The notes beneath the pieces were generated by a model. That model did not search any database and had not been told where the DNA came from. It saw only the letters and a program-made list of their open reading frames with translations. DNA of 64,000 nucleotides from Saccharibacillus qingshengii (GTDB lineage: Bacteria; Bacillota; Bacilli; Paenibacillales; Paenibacillaceae): positions 186,001 through 250,000 of the forward strand of contig NZ_JAAZWC010000001.1 of assembly GCF_013185195.1 (NCBI RefSeq). The letters run 5' to 3'. Of this stretch, positions 49,895-58,781 are shown in pieces; the first letter of the stretch is position 1, and every line of letters begins with the position of its first letter. Position numbers and translations under genes: made by a program.

Positions 49895-52401
49895 ACAGTC
49901 CCCCTATCCGGAACTACCGAAGCACTGAGATCATCGAACATCTTCTCGCGCAGATTCGAGTTGTCCAGGATTTCGTTCCACGGTTCCTGCACCTGACCAA
50001 GCGCCTGTTCGATCCGTTCGACCAGCGCACCGTTCCACGGTTCCTGCACCTGACCAAGCGCCTGTTCGATCCGTTCGACCAGCGCACGACGGTTATCCGG
50101 ATCGTTCACTATAGTATCGATCACCGATTGCAGACCGACCCGCTCGATCCAGTCCGATGTTCGTTCGAGGTATTTGCCGGTCTCGCGATAATGCTGGATA
50201 AACGCGGCGATAATTTCCAGCAGCTCTTCGTCTGTTCTGACTTTGCACAGCAGTTCGGCCAAACGGGCCTTGATCCCGCCGTTGCCACCCACATAGATTT
50301 CCCAGGCTCCTTCGTTGCCGACGATTCCGATATCTTTGGTGGCCGACTCGGCGCAGTTGCGCGGACAGCCGTTAACCGCCATCTTGAATTTCGCGGGCAT
50401 GTCCAGCCGCTCGAATTTCTTCTCGATGAGAATACCAAGGCCGATCGAATCTTTAGTGCCGAACCGGCAGAACTGCGAGCCGACACAGGTTTTTACCGTT
50501 CGCAGCGCTTTGGCATAGGCATAACCGGACGGCATCCCGAGGTCTTTCCAGATATTCGGCAGATCTTCTTTCTTGATCCCCAGCAGATCCAAGCGCTGTC
50601 CGCCTGTCACTTTGACCATTTTGACTTTGTATTTGACGGCAATGTCTGCGATCAGGCGCAGATCTTCCGGCGTCGTTACACCGCCGTACATACGCGGCAC
50701 CACGCCGAAGGTACCGTCTTTTTGAATATTGGCATGCATCCGCTCGTTGACGAGCCGTGAATCCCGTTCGTCCACATGCTCCGTCGGCCAGATCATCCCG
50801 AGATAATAGTTCAGGGCAGGACGGCACTTGGAGCACCCTTCCTTGTTGTTCCATTCCAGGGCGTACCGAACTTCCTGTGAAGTAATCAGACCTTTTTCCT
50901 TGATCTCGCGCACTACTTCGTCGCGGCTGAGTGTTGTACAAGCGCAGATCGCTTCTTTTTTGGCGGCCGCCGAGTCATATTGATCCCCGAGTACATACTG
51001 CAGAATCTGCTCGATAACCGGGCGGCAGCCGCCGCAGGATCGGCAGGCGCTGGTTGTGGCCTTGATCTCTTCTACCGTTGTAAGACCATTCTCGGAGATC
51101 GCATCTACAATACGTTTCTTGCTGACGCCGTTGCAGCCGCATACAATCTCTTCATCGGCCAAGTCGGCTACCGTATTTCCGGTATCCGGCGCTCCCTGCC
51201 CGACAATCGCCGTATGAATAGCTTCGGTCATCACCGTACCGGTGCGAATCCACTGCTGCAGCCGGGACATCTCGCGTCCGTCGCCGATCAGAATCCCGCC
51301 GACGATCCGGCCGTTGCGCATCAGTACTTTTTTGTAAATCCGCCGCCAATCGTCATGCATACGCACGATCGACAGGTCTTCCGCATCCATGAATTCCCCT
51401 GCAGAGAAGACATCCACTCCGGAAATTTTAAGCTGAGTAGAAACCGTCGAACCTTCATACGGCTCGGTTTCCACCTCACAGAGCTGCTTGGCCAGTACGG
51501 CGCCCTGCTCGAACAAAGGCGCAACCAGGCCGTACGATATTCCCCGGTGTTCATTACATTCTCCGATCGCATACACATCCGCTGCGGATGTCCGCATATA
51601 GTCGTCAACAAGAATGCCCCGGTTCACTTCGATCCCGCTTGCCTGAGCCAGCTCGACATTCGGCTTGATTCCCGCCGCCATCACGACGAATTCCGTTTCA
51701 AGTTCCGTACCGTCGGCAAACCGGATCCCACTGACCCGTTCCTCGCCGAGAAATTGAGCCGTTTGTTTGCCGGTTGCGAACTTTAGCCCTTGGCTTTCAA
51801 GTTCGGTCTGCAGCATACGGGCTGCCGTAGGATCCAGCTGCCGTTCCATCAGTTCTTTGAACAGGTGAACGACCGTGACATCCATACCGAGCTTCGATAG
51901 GCCTTTGGCGGCTTCAAGCCCCAGCAGACCTCCGCCGATAACGGCTGCTTTTTTATATTGATCCGCGGTTTGAAGCATGTGCTCACAATCCGCAATATCA
52001 CGGAATCCGATAATGCCCTGCTTCTCCACTCCCGGTACAGGCAGCATAAAGGGCCTAGAGCCGGTAGCGATAATGAGACGATCGTAGGCAACCTTCACTC
52101 CGTTATCCGCTTCCACCGTTTTCTGCTGAATATCGATCGTCGTCACTTGGGTTCCCGTATACAAGTTGATCCCGTTCGCTTCATACCAAGTGTAGTCGTT
52201 CAGAATGATTTCTTCGACCGATTTGCTCTTCTCCAACACATACGACAGTTGAATACGGTTGTAGTTCGGATAAGGTTCACTGCCAAAGACCGTAATATGG
52301 TAGCTGTTGGGTGCCAGTTTCAAGATATGCTCGATGGTGTTGATCCCTGCCATCCCGTTGCCGATCATCACCAATCGCTTGCGCTGCTGCGTTTCTTCCA
52401 T
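49891..52401 (-). CDS. nirB: NADH-dependent nitrite reductase large subunit NirB
   Basis: This 836-residue cytosolic enzyme reduces nitrite to ammonium with NADH. In order it has an FAD domain (MIGNGMAGINTIEHIL), an NADH motif (VIGGGLLGLEAAKGL), BFD-like [2Fe-2S] regions (CGCNGVSKKRI with CRSCGGC, and CACTT with CSKC), and the siroheme/[4Fe-4S] domain (TCVGSQFCRFG and VNGCPRNCAES). Start ATG 52401 is preferred: AAAGGAGG lies 7 nt upstream but is almost adjacent to ATG 52407. The C-terminus carries an exact 19-residue duplication from a 57-bp tandem repeat. It is the first gene of the operon. Confidence 0.96.
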   Translation of the reverse strand: MEETQQRKRLVMIGNGMAGINTIEHILKLAPNSYHITVFGSEPYPNYNRIQLSYVLEKSKSVEEIILNDYTWYEANGINLYTGTQVTTIDIQQKTVEADNGVKVAYDRLIIATGSRPFMLPVPGVEKQGIIGFRDIADCEHMLQTADQYKKAAVIGGGLLGLEAAKGLSKLGMDVTVVHLFKELMERQLDPTAARMLQTELESQGLKFATGKQTAQFLGEERVSGIRFADGTELETEFVVMAAGIKPNVELAQASGIEVNRGILVDDYMRTSAADVYAIGECNEHRGISYGLVAPLFEQGAVLAKQLCEVETEPYEGSTVSTQLKISGVDVFSAGEFMDAEDLSIVRMHDDWRRIYKKVLMRNGRIVGGILIGDGREMSRLQQWIRTGTVMTEAIHTAIVGQGAPDTGNTVADLADEEIVCGCNGVSKKRIVDAISENGLTTVEEIKATTSACRSCGGCRPVIEQILQYVLGDQYDSAAAKKEAICACTTLSRDEVVREIKEKGLITSQEVRYALEWNNKEGCSKCRPALNYYLGMIWPTEHVDERDSRLVNERMHANIQKDGTFGVVPRMYGGVTTPEDLRLIADIAVKYKVKMVKVTGGQRLDLLGIKKEDLPNIWKDLGMPSGYAYAKALRTVKTCVGSQFCRFGTKDSIGLGILIEKKFERLDMPAKFKMAVNGCPRNCAESATKDIGIVGNEGAWEIYVGGNGGIKARLAELLCKVRTDEELLEIIAAFIQHYRETGKYLERTSDWIERVGLQSVIDTIVNDPDNRRALVERIEQALGQVQEPWNGALVERIEQALGQVQEPWNEILDNSNLREKMFDDLSASVVPDRGTV
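49974..50087. repeat. Perfect 57-bp tandem duplication within nirB
   Basis: The 57-bp unit at 49974-50030 is repeated exactly at 50031-50087. It keeps the frame and adds a second copy of a 19-residue segment containing ALVERIEQALGQVQEPWN near the NirB C-terminus. No base difference between copies indicates a recent event or an assembly duplication. Confidence 0.97.
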
Positions 52402-52519
52402 TTTCATACCTCCTTTGTTCAGTAAGATCGTTTTCCTAAAATTCCCTTCCTCTATTTACTAACCAATGTCTTGAAGGCGCAACCGAATTTTCCAAATGGA
52501 TTTTTCGTTCTTTTTATTA

Positions 52520-52541
52520 ACATAATATTTGTTATGTAAAC
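52520..52541. promoter_or_regulatory. Recurrent palindrome, copy 3, upstream of nirB
   Basis: ACATAA-TATTTG-TTATGT followed by AAAC, a perfect 6-bp inverted repeat with the same N6 spacing as copies 1 and 2. It lies about 120 bp upstream of the nirB ATG, in opposite orientation of the AAAC side. No TnrA/GlnR or Fnr consensus is evident in this 216-bp gap. Confidence 0.55.
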
Positions 52542-52558
52542 TATATTTTTATAGATAC

Positions 52559-52590
52559 AAAAAAGCGAAGAGCTGCTGCTCTTCGCTGTT
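52559..52590 (-). terminator. Terminator of the CYTH-like gene
   Basis: On the minus strand AGCGAAGAGC and GCTCTTCGCT pair around a short loop and are followed by TTTTTT. Confidence 0.9.
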
Positions 52591-52617
52591 CCGTTTATCC
52601 CAGTCTGTTAGCCGGGT

Positions 52618-53484
52618 TCAGTACCGATCCAGAATCAGATTCGTCTTGAGCGAATCGGCAGGAACCAACCAGCCTTCCTCGTTCAGCTCGTCCATCAGTT
52701 CGGCGCGATTGGCGGAGGCTGCCGAGTAATCGTCCGTTTTGAACGAGATTTCGACCAGCGGTTCGGTGCCGGTGCCGGAAGCGCTTGGGATCGGCAGGAC
52801 TTCGATATCGATCTCTACCCCGTTAAATTCGCCGGCATACTTGCTGACCTCAATCGGGCCGTGTACGCGCGATTTTTTCAGGATCGTTTTTCCCCAACCG
52901 TTCGAACGTGTCTTCTCCAGCTTGCCCGGGATTTCTTTGACGAGCAGTTCCAGCGCTTTGCTGGCGGAAGGCAGCGTCAGGCCGGTGGAGGCTTTGACCT
53001 TCTTCGTATTGGAGAAGCTCAAGGTCTGTTTGCCGTAACCCCAATCGACTTCGGCTTCGTAGTTTGTATCGGAAGAATCGAAACCGGCGGCGTTGGCGGC
53101 ACTCAGCGCGGCATCAACTTGTCCGTGTTGCACCGCGAAGCGCTTTTTGTACGTCAGCTCGTAATCGGTTTTGTCTTCTTTTTTACGAAAACGCACGTTC
53201 CAGCCTTCGTTATTCAACTCTTGGGCATCTGTATCGAAATATTCCACCAATTGGCGCTTCGGCGCAGCCGTAATCTCAAAAGCATCATTGACCGAAGCTT
53301 GCAGTGATCCATTTGCGTTCAGTACGTCATTCGAATCGAGCAGGAATTTCACTTCGTAAGTCGGAGCTGCATTCGAAGCGGCATGCACCTGAGGCGCGGC
53401 ACCCCAGCTGGTGAAGAGAACGGCGGCGCTCAAAGCGGTAACGGTGAGCTTTTGGGTGAACGTACTTGGACTTTTCGTATGCAT
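52618..53484 (-). CDS. Secreted CYTH-like domain protein
   Basis: This 288-residue protein has a Sec signal peptide (LTVTALSAAVLFTSWGAAPQVHA). The mature part follows the tunnel-fold CYTH pattern: YEVKFLLDS, VEYFDTDAQELNNEGWNVRFRKKED with YELTYKKR, later TNYEAEVDWGYG, KTILKKSRVHGP, GVEIDIEVLPI and LVEISFKTDD. The alternating charged strands fit triphosphate-tunnel enzymes. These are normally cytosolic, so secretion is unusual. ExExK is reduced to EVK at the start. ATG 53484 follows AAGGAG. It is monocistronic. Enzymatic activity is not established. Confidence 0.75.
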   Translation of the reverse strand: MHTKSPSTFTQKLTVTALSAAVLFTSWGAAPQVHAASNAAPTYEVKFLLDSNDVLNANGSLQASVNDAFEITAAPKRQLVEYFDTDAQELNNEGWNVRFRKKEDKTDYELTYKKRFAVQHGQVDAALSAANAAGFDSSDTNYEAEVDWGYGKQTLSFSNTKKVKASTGLTLPSASKALELLVKEIPGKLEKTRSNGWGKTILKKSRVHGPIEVSKYAGEFNGVEIDIEVLPIPSASGTGTEPLVEISFKTDDYSAASANRAELMDELNEEGWLVPADSLKTNLILDRY

Positions 53485-53624
53485 TGCGGTTGATCCACTC
53501 CTTCGAAGGTTGGGGTTGAGTACCCTCTCACTTTAAAGGGGCAGGATCATAGCGGAATGAACGCGAACGCGGATTCTGGTAAAAAATGGCCATACTTTGC
53601 TGATGGAGTCCAAGATTTTATCGA

Positions 53625-54524
53625 TTAAGGCTTCAGGAAACCCGGTTCCATATAACTCGGATTCGGATATTTATAGAAGCCTTCTCCGGCTGCTTTGCCC
53701 AATTTGCCCTGATCCACATAATTGTTCTTGAGCAGATCCGCTACCGCTTGATAGGCTTCGTCTCCGGTATGTTCGGCTCTTGTGCGTGCGATATGATAAG
53801 CGGTATTGATGCCGACGATATCGAGCATCCCGAACGGGCCAACCGGAGCGCCGGTCGCGACCATCCAGGTCTTGTCGATCGTTTCGATATCGGCAATTCC
53901 GGTGACCAGAAGTTTTTGCGCCGAACTGAGCAGCGGAACCAGCAGCGAGTTCACGATATAACCGGCCTGTTCTTTTTGCAGAGGAAGAGCGACCATGCCA
54001 ATCTCTTTCGCGAACGCAATCACGTCACGGAATACCTGCTCGTCCGTGGTGGAGTGCTTCATAATCTCGGCCGTATTGTTTTTCCGGATCTCATTGGCAA
54101 AATGCAGCGCCAGGAACTTCTCCGGGCGGCCTGTAGCGTGCGCAAACTGGCTCGGCAGCAGCGTAGACGAATTGGTCGCGAAGATCGTATGGGCCGGAGC
54201 GGCCTGAGCCAGCTTTTGATAGAAATCGATCTTGATATCGACCGATTCCGGAACGGATTCGATCACCAGGTCCGCATGCGCGGCGGCTTGAGTCAGATCG
54301 CTTTGGAAGGTCAAACGGGCCCATGCCGCTTCCAACGCTTCGTCACTTGCGCCCAGATCCGCTTTGTAGAGCGGTTTGAGCTTTTCGATTCTTGCTCGGG
54401 CCTGATCCAGCGCCGCATCAGTGATATCGTAGACCGTTACGGCAAACCCGTGAAAAGCAACCTGAAAAGCGATTTGACTGCCCAGTACGCCGCTTCCGGC
54501 GATCAAAATATTCGTATAACCCAT
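53625..54524 (-). CDS. 3-hydroxyacyl-CoA dehydrogenase (NAD-binding, HBD type)
   Basis: This 299-residue enzyme has an N-terminal NAD Rossmann domain (ILIAGSGVLGSQIAFQ, then VYDITD) and the family markers VIESVPE, ATNSSTLLPSQFA and LALHFANE. A C-terminal helical dimerisation domain includes AGYIVNSLLVPLLSSAQKL and TGAPVGPFGMLDIVG, and ends GEGFYKYPNP. It oxidises 3-hydroxybutyryl-CoA-type substrates in fatty-acid or butyrate metabolism. The canonical glycine loop GxGxxG reads GSGVLG. ATG 54524 has AGGAG upstream; an 18-codon longer reading is unlikely. It is monocistronic. Confidence 0.93.
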   Translation of the reverse strand: MGYTNILIAGSGVLGSQIAFQVAFHGFAVTVYDITDAALDQARARIEKLKPLYKADLGASDEALEAAWARLTFQSDLTQAAAHADLVIESVPESVDIKIDFYQKLAQAAPAHTIFATNSSTLLPSQFAHATGRPEKFLALHFANEIRKNNTAEIMKHSTTDEQVFRDVIAFAKEIGMVALPLQKEQAGYIVNSLLVPLLSSAQKLLVTGIADIETIDKTWMVATGAPVGPFGMLDIVGINTAYHIARTRAEHTGDEAYQAVADLLKNNYVDQGKLGKAAGEGFYKYPNPSYMEPGFLKP

Positions 54525-54684
54525 GATTGAAACCACTCCTGTATATGAAATAAGTGCACATATAAAAGTTGAACACAATTATATTGTATCCTATTTTTAA
54601 ATAAAATCAATTTAAAATAATCAAATCGATACTTTTAATTTTTTGCATTAGGGTCGAGATTCATCCGTTCGCTGTTTGAATGGA

Positions 54685-55329
54685 TTACGTCGTCATTGCA
54701 TCGAATCGCTGGATTGCCGTGAGCACTTCTGTAGGGCGGGACACCGTAAAGTCCGGCGAGATCCGTCTCATCGACTCGAGGGAATCGTATCCCCAAGCCG
54801 CCGATACCACATGGACTCCCGTGCGCCGTCCGGCTTTGATATCCCGCAGTTCATCCCCGATATACAGCACTTCTTCCGCTTTGAGATCGTTGCGCTTAAG
54901 AAAAGAACGAATCGCCCGGTGTTTGCCGAACAGGCTTCGCGCCGAACGAATCTGCTCAAAATGGTCGATGCCTTTATTTTGCAGGAAAGCCCGGATGTTT
55001 CGCTCCAGATTGGACGAAATGATACTGAGCGGATATCCTTTTTCATGCAGTTGGTCGATCAGTTCTCCGATGCCCGGTTTCACTTCCAGATTCTCGATCC
55101 CCCGATGGTATCCCAGAACCACGTTCAACCCCAATGCCGGCATCCGGTAGAGCGGAATCCCCAGCGCTTTTCGCCGTTGAGTGATCGAATGTCCGGCAAA
55201 AGGACCTTGGTCATCTTCGCGAATCGGGCGGTACCCGTGTTTTTGGGCTGCCCGGTTATAGATTTTGCTGATTAGGGGACGGGAATGGACAATGGTCCCG
55301 TCAAAGTCGAAGATGATATGTCGAATCAT
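54685..55329 (-). CDS. HAD-family hydrolase, Gph-like (paralogue 1)
   Basis: This 214-residue phosphatase-type HAD has motif I FDFDGTIVHSRP (nucleophile Asp8, acid Asp10), motif II SIISSN, motif III Lys in SLFGKHRAI and motif IV YIGDELRDIKAG. The cap is the helical C1 type found in phosphoglycolate-phosphatase-like members. It is closely related to the gene at 61927-62589. The start follows GGAGG. Substrate is unknown. Confidence 0.92.
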   Translation of the reverse strand: MIRHIIFDFDGTIVHSRPLISKIYNRAAQKHGYRPIREDDQGPFAGHSITQRRKALGIPLYRMPALGLNVVLGYHRGIENLEVKPGIGELIDQLHEKGYPLSIISSNLERNIRAFLQNKGIDHFEQIRSARSLFGKHRAIRSFLKRNDLKAEEVLYIGDELRDIKAGRRTGVHVVSAAWGYDSLESMRRISPDFTVSRPTEVLTAIQRFDAMTT

Positions 55330-55461
55330 GGCTAACGGCCTCCTGTGATACCGGCTGTCGCTTCAACGGACCGGCTGCTTTCTCCCTTTGTATTACATGC
55401 AAATGCCCGGACTGAAACAAGCAAACCGCGCACGGATCGTTTTCCTCGCCGGCTCCTTGAC

Positions 55462-56367
55462 TTACAAAGGCGTTTCTCTCAGCCATTCCGATACCTGATC
55501 CGTAAATTTCGCCAGCAGGGCCGAACGATACCGCTGCTTGTTGGTGACCATATAGATGGAACGATTCAGACCGATCCCCGGGATGGCCCGCATCTGCAGC
55601 AGTCCGCGTTCGATCTCGTCTTGAACGGCAAGTCTGGACACAAACGAGACATGCTCGCCGAGCCGGACTGTCTGCTTGATCGCTTCCAATGAATCGAATT
55701 CGAGGTACGACGGCAGACGCCGCGAATGGGTCGCAAGCCATCGCTCCGTTAAGCGCCGCGTACTCGATTCCATCCCGTGCATGACAAAATACGAAGAAGC
55801 GATCTGTTCCGGCGTCGGAGCGTCGAGTGCCGCAAGTCTGTGCGAAGGCGCGAAAATAAGCACCAGTTCGTCCCGGCAGAGCGGCTCGGCGATCAGTTCC
55901 GTCGACTCCAACGAGTCGGTCGACGCGATACCGAGATCGATCTCATGGCGCTCCAGCATGTCCCGTACGGCCGGAGCCGTCTTGACCGACAGCGACACCT
56001 GTACGCCCGGATGAATACGCGCGAATCGGTGCAGCACACCGGGCAGAATATAGGTAGCGGGTACGTAGCTCGCGCCAATCCGCAGCGTGCCTTTGCGAAG
56101 CGTATCGAATTCGCTCACCGCACGCTGCGCTTCATTGGCCAGAGCGCCTATTTTGACAGCGTAATGCTCAAGCGCACGGCCGGCGTCCGTCAGGACAATT
56201 TTGCCCATACGGGTCTCGAACAGTTTGACTCCGAAGTCTTTTTCCATGTTTTTCATATGAAACGTAACGGTAGGCTGCTTCAAATTCAGCATTTCGGCTA
56301 CCGTCGTGATCTTGTTGTATTTTTCGAGCAGCTCCACGATCTTCAGCTTGGTCAGATTCAAGTTCAT
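55462..56367 (-). CDS. LysR-family transcriptional regulator
   Basis: This 301-residue regulator has an N-terminal winged helix-turn-helix (LLEKYNKITTVAEMLNLKQPTVTFHMKNMEKDFGVKLFE) and a C-terminal substrate-binding domain (GTLRIGASYVPATYILPGVL, IDLGIASTD, SFVSRLAVQDEIERGLLQ). It is divergent from the ABC transporter genes starting at 56561 and probably regulates them. The 193-bp intergenic region contains TTAA repeats about 20 bp apart but no clear operator. Confidence 0.92.
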   Translation of the reverse strand: MNLNLTKLKIVELLEKYNKITTVAEMLNLKQPTVTFHMKNMEKDFGVKLFETRMGKIVLTDAGRALEHYAVKIGALANEAQRAVSEFDTLRKGTLRIGASYVPATYILPGVLHRFARIHPGVQVSLSVKTAPAVRDMLERHEIDLGIASTDSLESTELIAEPLCRDELVLIFAPSHRLAALDAPTPEQIASSYFVMHGMESSTRRLTERWLATHSRRLPSYLEFDSLEAIKQTVRLGEHVSFVSRLAVQDEIERGLLQMRAIPGIGLNRSIYMVTNKQRYRSALLAKFTDQVSEWLRETPL

Positions 56368-56560
56368 CCTGTAGTGATCTTCCTTCCCTTTCGGGCCTAT
56401 CTCGCACCCTCCTTATCAGTAAAATCTATGAATGTTAACAGGAATCATTGGAAAAATTAATTCTGTGTTGATTTTCCGTTAATACGGGCAGCGAACAAGG
56501 ACGTTAAACTGAATTTGTAAGCGGCGATCACGCTGAACAGTTAACGGAAGCAGGAAAGGA

Positions 56561-57634
56561 ATGCACATGGACTTATACATTGAAGGATTGAGCAAAACGT
56601 TCGGGCCGACAACCGCGCTGCACCCGACCGACCTGATCGTCAAGGAAGGTACGTTCACCACGCTGCTCGGTCCGTCCGGATGCGGCAAAACGACGCTGCT
56701 GCGCATGATCGCGGGCCTCGAAGCGCCGGATACCGGCACGATCTCGATCGGCGGCGACACGCTGTTCGATGCTTCGCGCAAGCGCAGTACTCCGGCACAT
56801 AAACGCGGATTCGGCATGGTATTCCAGGATTTTGCGCTTTGGCCGCATATGACGGTGTTCGAGAACGTCGCTTTTGGTCTTCGCACAAGCCGCCGGACCC
56901 AGGATCTGAAACAAACGGTCACACGCGCGCTTGAAAAAGTACAGCTCGGCGCGATGATGGACCGCTATCCGCACCAGCTCTCCGGCGGTCAGCAGCAGCG
57001 GGTCGCTTTTGCCCGGGCCGTCGCGGTTCAGCCTCGCCTTGTCCTGTTCGACGAGCCGCTCAGCGCGCTGGATGCTTCGCTGCGCGAAGAGATGAGAGTC
57101 GAGATGCTCTCGCTTGTCCGGGACCTCGGCTTGACGGCGCTGTACGTGACGCACGACCAGATCGAAGCGATGTCGATGTCCGACGAGATCGTCGTGATGC
57201 ACAGCGGACGGGTGCTGCAGCGCGGAACGCCCGAAGAGATTTACGCCAAGCCGACCGATCCGTTCGTGGCCCGCTTTATCGGGCGCTCCAATTGGATCAC
57301 TGGAACTTCTCTCTCGGCAGAGCCGCTGCAGGCGACGAATGATGCCGATCTTGATCCGAAGAAGAACCCGCCGGAACCGGCAGGCACGCTCGCAATGTTC
57401 CGCCCGGAACATCTGCGCTGGGAGCCGCTTGGCGAAGGCGCCTGCGACGCCTATGAAGTCGAGGTCGTGCAGGCCAGCTATATGGGGGACCGCTACGAAG
57501 TACATGTGCAGGCCGACAACCAGACAGAGCGCTGGACGGCTTACCACGACTGCCGGATTCCGGCGGGCAGCCGCATGACGGTGTATCTCCCCCGCAGGAA
57601 GCTGCATCGCCTGAACGTTTTGCCGCACGCTTAA
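56561..57634 (+). CDS. ABC transporter ATP-binding protein, ferric/2-aminoethylphosphonate type
   Basis: This 357-residue ATPase has Walker A GPSGCGKTT (residues 37-45), Q-loop VFQDFALWPHMT, signature QLSGGQQQRVAFARAV and Walker B LVLFDEPLSALDASLR. H-loop VTHDQIEA and a C-terminal TOBE-like regulatory region (LAMFRPEHLRWEP, VVQASYMGDRYEVHV) complete the family pattern. Such ATPases partner double-domain permeases for iron or aminoethylphosphonate. ATG 56567, two codons inside, has better spacing to AAGGA. It is the first gene of a four-gene operon (ATPase, binding protein, permease, beta-CASP hydrolase). Confidence 0.93.
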   Translation: MHMDLYIEGLSKTFGPTTALHPTDLIVKEGTFTTLLGPSGCGKTTLLRMIAGLEAPDTGTISIGGDTLFDASRKRSTPAHKRGFGMVFQDFALWPHMTVFENVAFGLRTSRRTQDLKQTVTRALEKVQLGAMMDRYPHQLSGGQQQRVAFARAVAVQPRLVLFDEPLSALDASLREEMRVEMLSLVRDLGLTALYVTHDQIEAMSMSDEIVVMHSGRVLQRGTPEEIYAKPTDPFVARFIGRSNWITGTSLSAEPLQATNDADLDPKKNPPEPAGTLAMFRPEHLRWEPLGEGACDAYEVEVVQASYMGDRYEVHVQADNQTERWTAYHDCRIPAGSRMTVYLPRRKLHRLNVLPHA

Positions 57635-57691
57635 CCTGTCGTTCGCCTGCTTTCTTTTATACTTAAATCAGATTTCCCAGGAGGAATACTT

Positions 57692-58780
57692 ATGTGGAAC
57701 CGTACTTTTACCGTTAAAACAAAACTGGCCCGAACGGCCCCGATCGCACTGACGCTCGCTTTTGGCATGGCGCTTACCGCCTGCGGCAGCACGGGCAGCT
57801 CGACGCCGACCGCAGCCGCCGACCCGGCCGCCGCTGCCGGAAGCGCGCCTGCCAAGCAGACGCAGAGCGCGGATACCAAGCTGACCGTCTACACCGCCGG
57901 CCCCGAAGGACTCGCCAACAAGATCATCGAAGGCTATGAAGCCGAGAGCGGCGTAGACGTCGAAGTGTTCCAGGGCACGACCGGCAAGATCCTGGCCCGC
58001 CTCGAAGCGGAGAAAAGCAACCCCGCGGCGGATATCGTCATTCTCGCGTCTCTCCCGGCTGCCCAAGGACTCAAAGCCGACGGATTGACCCTGCCGTATC
58101 CGGACGCGAAAAACGCGGATAAACTTAATCCCGATTGGTCGGATGCGGACGGCAATTACTTCAGCGCCAGCGCTTCCGCTCTGGGCATCGCCTACAATAC
58201 GAAGCTGATCACCACGCCTCCGACTTCCTGGGCGGATCTGAGCAAGCCGGAATACAAAGACCAAGTCAATATCCCCGATCCTTCCTTGTCCGGCTCCGCG
58301 CTCGATTTCATGACCGGCTACCTGAACGCGAACGGCGACAAAGGCTGGTCCTTATTCGAAAGCTACAAAGCCAACGGCGTGACAATGGCCGGAGCCAACA
58401 AGGAAGCGCTGGACCCGGTCATCACGGGCGCCAAAGGGATCGTAGTCTCGGCCGTCGATTATATGACATACAGCGCCAAAGCCAAAGGCGAGCCGATCGA
58501 TATCGTCTACCCGAGCGAAGGTACGGTCATCAGCCCGAGACCGGCGGCTATCCTTAATACAACCGAACACGAAGCCAACGCCAAAGCGTTTATCGACTAC
58601 CTGCTGTCTGACGAAGCGCAGAACATGGTATCCGAAGCCTATCTCATGCCGGGACGTACCGATATCAAAGCTGAGAACCGGGCCAACCTCGACGAAATTC
58701 CGCAGCTGACCGTCGGTTGGGACTGGATGAACGAGAACGGTGCCGATGTGACGGAACGCTTCCTGAAGTTGTTCAAGTAA
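57692..58780 (+). CDS. ABC transporter substrate-binding lipoprotein, phosphonate/iron type
   Basis: This 362-residue protein has a signal peptide with lipobox LTAC (Cys31) and an Ala/Ser/Pro linker. The FbpA/PhnS-like fold follows: LTVYTAGPEGLANKIIEGYE, VEVFQGTTGKILARLEAE, PAADIVILAS, then PSLSGSALDFM and the hinge VVSAVDYMTY. IDIVYPSEGTVISPRPAAIL is strongly family-like. The ligand could be ferric ion, a sulfate/phosphate-like anion or an organophosphonate; the ligand-binding Tyr pair of iron binders is not evident, which favours the anion or phosphonate group. It lies 57 bp after the ATPase gene. Confidence 0.92.
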   Translation: MWNRTFTVKTKLARTAPIALTLAFGMALTACGSTGSSTPTAAADPAAAAGSAPAKQTQSADTKLTVYTAGPEGLANKIIEGYEAESGVDVEVFQGTTGKILARLEAEKSNPAADIVILASLPAAQGLKADGLTLPYPDAKNADKLNPDWSDADGNYFSASASALGIAYNTKLITTPPTSWADLSKPEYKDQVNIPDPSLSGSALDFMTGYLNANGDKGWSLFESYKANGVTMAGANKEALDPVITGAKGIVVSAVDYMTYSAKAKGEPIDIVYPSEGTVISPRPAAILNTTEHEANAKAFIDYLLSDEAQNMVSEAYLMPGRTDIKAENRANLDEIPQLTVGWDWMNENGADVTERFLKLFK

Positions 58781-58781
58781 C

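Noticed and set aside
52400-52617. TnrA/GlnR box upstream of nirB
   Set aside because: The best candidate (TGTTA-N7-GAACG) has several mismatches to TGTNA-N7-TNACA.
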